A stretch of DNA of 8,813 nt, from assembly GCA_028291305.1 (NCBI GenBank), contig JAQGII010000140.1, forward strand, positions 1-8,813, in the 5' to 3' direction. The notes below the pieces were generated by a model. The model saw only the letters and a program-made list of their open reading frames with translations. It did not search any database and was not told the origin of the DNA. The translations under genes were made by a program, and so were the position numbers. The stretch comes from Caulobacteraceae bacterium. Its GTDB lineage: Bacteria; Pseudomonadota; Alphaproteobacteria; Caulobacterales; Caulobacteraceae. Of this stretch, positions 7,265 to 8,813 are shown piece after piece; the stretch's first letter is position 1; the number at the start of each line of letters is the position of its first letter.

Positions 7265-7926
7265 GTCACGCCTCGATTCAGGGCGTCGAGAATGCGATGG
7301 CCGTCCAGGCAGCCCACGACCCGGTCCGACCAGGCTAAGACACCGGTGGTGTAGCTCGCCGCGGCTTTGGCGACGGTCGCCGGAACCGCCCTCAGCTCGG
7401 CGGGGTCGTAGCTGTGGATGCTCTGGACCTCGTCGACCGGAAAGGCCAACCGGCCCTCGGCATGGCGAAGAATGATCAGCCGACGGCGGCCGAGCCGGTC
7501 CTTGGTCGAGCCCTCCGCGGCAGCCTCCTCCAGGCCCATGATCTTGGCGAGCGAAAGACAAATCAGCAGCTCGCCGCGCACATTGACCAGGCCAAGGACC
7601 CCGCCGCCCCGCCGGTGCGGCAGGGCATGGATGGCGCGCTGATCGGCCACCTCGTCAAAGGCCAGGGTGGACAGGGCGAACCATTCCGACCCGATACGGA
7701 ACACGATGGCTGATTGCGTCTCGCTGTCTCCGACATCGACCGCCTGCTCGAAATAGCGGGTACGGTCGGTCAGATAGCCCGGCGGCGCCTCGCGATTGAG
7801 CAGGTCGGCGGCGGACGCCGAATAGACGGGGCAGTTGCGGCAATGCGCCCGCTGGATGAGCTCGGGGCAGGAAGAGTCGCCGCGCACGCCGATCCGGTTC
7901 CAGCAGTCGTCGATCTGCGGGCTCAT
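7261..7926 (-). CDS. wspD: CheW-type coupling protein with Cys-rich N-terminus (WspD-like)
   Basis: This 221-residue adaptor links the chemoreceptor to the CheA-type kinase encoded next. The CheW domain occupies ~70-215 and contains GVLGLVNVRGELL, LIILRHAEGRLAFPVDEV and a C-terminal DGHRILDAL helix. It is preceded by ~65 extra residues, DDCWNRIGVRGDSSCPEL then HCRNCPVYSASAADLL, with cysteines 8, 20, 29 and 32 and His28. This extension is what I recall from WspD proteins and separates it from ordinary CheW (about 160 residues). The spacing suggests a possible metal or redox site, but none is proven. An in-frame codon at 8073 would lengthen it to 270 residues. The ATG at 7926 is preferred because it overlaps the CheR stop as ATGA, has AAGGA (7936-7940) upstream, and starts just before the conserved DDCWNRIG block. 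Confidence 0.9.
   Translation of the reverse strand: MSPQIDDCWNRIGVRGDSSCPELIQRAHCRNCPVYSASAADLLNREAPPGYLTDRTRYFEQAVDVGDSETQSAIVFRIGSEWFALSTLAFDEVADQRAIHALPHRRGGGVLGLVNVRGELLICLSLAKIMGLEEAAAEGSTKDRLGRRRLIILRHAEGRLAFPVDEVQSIHSYDPAELRAVPATVAKAAASYTTGVLAWSDRVVGCLDGHRILDALNRGVT
7271..7274 (-). promoter_or_regulatory. Ribosome binding site deciding the wspE start
   Basis: GAGG on the minus strand sits 6 nt before the ATG at 7264, inside the last codons of the CheW gene. With the ATGA overlap it favours the 749-residue WspE over an upstream in-frame start that would run ~300 bp back through the CheW gene. Confidence 0.65.
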
Positions 7927-8813
7927 CCTACGGCGTCCTTCCGCTCGCGACGCAGTGCGCGGGCGCTGACCCGTTTGGCGCCGGTCACATCGCCCTGGCG
8001 CTGCAGCAGCAGAGCCAGGTGACCCAGGCTCTCGCGGTCGGTCGGATCGAGATAGAGCGCCTTGCGGTAACATTCAGCGGCCCCGTCCAACTCGCCCGAA
8101 GCGTCGCGCAGCAGGCCGAGCAGGCGCCAGGCCTCCGCAGCGGGCTCCTCCTTTCGCAGGTGTTCCTCACAGGCCTTGGTGGCCTCGGCCAGACGGCCCT
8201 CGTCGGCCAAGCGGCGGATGTCGGCGAAGCCCGGCCGCTTGGCCGCCACCGCGTTCGATGCAGGTCGGGCCAGCGCTGGGTTGAACGCCCGCGGTCGCGG
8301 CGACGAGGCGGCCGCCGGCAGTGTGACCAAGGCGGCCACCCGATCTCGCGTTAAGGTGGTTTTGGCGGGCGGGCCGACGGGCGCCGCCTTTTTGAAGGCG
8401 AAGGCCAGTGGAATCTGCGCGGGGGTGAAGGCGGCGCCGAGCATCAGGTTGGCCTCGCCGGGGCCTACAAACAACAGACCTTCCGGCGACAGGAGACGAC
8501 GCAGAATCTGGATCGCACGCTGTTGAGTGTCGGCGTCGAAATAGATCAGCAGGTTGCGGCAGAAGACAACGTCATAGCTCTCCGCAGCTCCCAAGCCATC
8601 GACCGCCAGCAGGTTGGTCTGTTTGAACCGAACGGAGGCGCGCGCGGCGTCACTGATCCTGAGCCCCTCCGGCGTGGGCGAGAAGTGGCGATCGCGGAAA
8701 CCAAGGTCGGCGCCGCGGAACGAATTCTTGCCGTAGACCCCCTCCCGCGCTCGTCCCAGGGCCTGGGCGCTGATGTCGGTGGCGTCGATGACGAATCGCT
8801 CCGGCGGCAGGCC
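7923..8813 (-). CDS. wspC: CheR-type chemoreceptor methyltransferase with C-terminal TPRs (WspC-like), 5' end outside window
   Basis: The frame runs off the right edge; 296 residues are visible, about two thirds of a WspC-sized protein (~420-430). It transfers methyl groups from S-adenosylmethionine to receptor glutamates. The visible catalytic half begins inside the SAM-binding fold: FVIDATDISAQAL then AREGVYGKNSFRG (~8-30). YDVVFCRNLLIYFD (80-93) is the signature CheR strand, and LLSPEGLLFVGPGEAN (107-122) follows. An Ala/Pro-rich linker (~143-193) leads to a tetratricopeptide-like segment (~195-290) with WRLLGLLRDASGELDGAAECY and KALYLDPTDRESLGHLALLL. A CheR-TPR fusion is characteristic of WspC and its relatives. 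The gene overlaps the CheW start by 4 bp. The N-terminal substrate-binding helices and true start lie beyond the window. Confidence 0.9.
   Translation of the reverse strand, partial: GLPPERFVIDATDISAQALGRAREGVYGKNSFRGADLGFRDRHFSPTPEGLRISDAARASVRFKQTNLLAVDGLGAAESYDVVFCRNLLIYFDADTQQRAIQILRRLLSPEGLLFVGPGEANLMLGAAFTPAQIPLAFAFKKAAPVGPPAKTTLTRDRVAALVTLPAAASSPRPRAFNPALARPASNAVAAKRPGFADIRRLADEGRLAEATKACEEHLRKEEPAAEAWRLLGLLRDASGELDGAAECYRKALYLDPTDRESLGHLALLLQRQGDVTGAKRVSARALRRERKDAVG
7936..7940 (-). promoter_or_regulatory. Ribosome binding site supporting the WspD-like CheW start
   Basis: AAGGA on the minus strand lies 9 nt before the ATG at 7926, within the end of the CheR gene. It supports the short (221-residue) form over the in-frame start at 8073. 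Confidence 0.5.

Noticed and set aside
7275..7279. GATTC (GANTC) site just before the wspE start as a possible methylation-sensitive control site
   Set aside because: A single GANTC inside a coding sequence is expected by chance, and there is no promoter next to it.
7265..7561. Longer 848-residue form of the CheA homologue
   Set aside because: The added 99 residues are the CheW gene read in another frame. The ATGA overlap, the ribosome binding site and the N-terminal match to WspE favour 7264.

Overview
The window is gene-dense, GC-rich DNA from a bacterium, most likely an alphaproteobacterium. The signs are an HWE-type histidine kinase next to a single-domain FATGUY-like response regulator, strong G/C bias at third codon positions, and long antisense shadow frames. 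A Caulobacterales- or Rhizobiales-like host would fit, but genus cannot be fixed from this sequence. Nearly all of the DNA encodes signal transduction. There are no RNA genes, mobile elements or CRISPR arrays.

Left block (1-2081, + strand): the 3' part of a very large multidomain sensor kinase. What is visible is the end of its helical repeat/linker region, then GAF, PAS and an HWE histidine kinase core. It is followed 11 nt later by a stand-alone receiver protein. The two look like a cognate kinase/regulator pair.

Centre (2082-2277): a 196-bp convergent intergenic region. It has a long imperfect hairpin but no convincing gene.

Right block (8813 down to 2278, - strand): five genes in a tightly coupled operon in which every junction is a 4-bp ATGA stop/start overlap. 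In transcription order they are a CheR methyltransferase with TPRs (WspC-like, start outside the window), a CheW adaptor with a cysteine-rich N-terminus (WspD-like), a CheA-receiver hybrid kinase (WspE-like), a CheB methylesterase without receiver domain (WspF position), and a REC-PAS-HisKA-HATPase-REC hybrid kinase. This is the gene order of the Wsp surface-sensing chemosensory system. The expected receptor (wspA) and first CheW (wspB) would lie beyond the right edge.

The main point of interest is the output end. The last gene starts with a receiver and stalk closely resembling those of the diguanylate cyclase WspR, but the GGDEF domain is replaced by a PAS sensor, a full histidine kinase and a second receiver. 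The array signal would therefore feed a phosphorelay rather than make c-di-GMP directly. A comparable replacement (WspHRR) is known from Burkholderia, so the idea is not wholly new. Its combination with a receiver-less CheB and an adjacent HWE kinase/receiver pair deserves attention.
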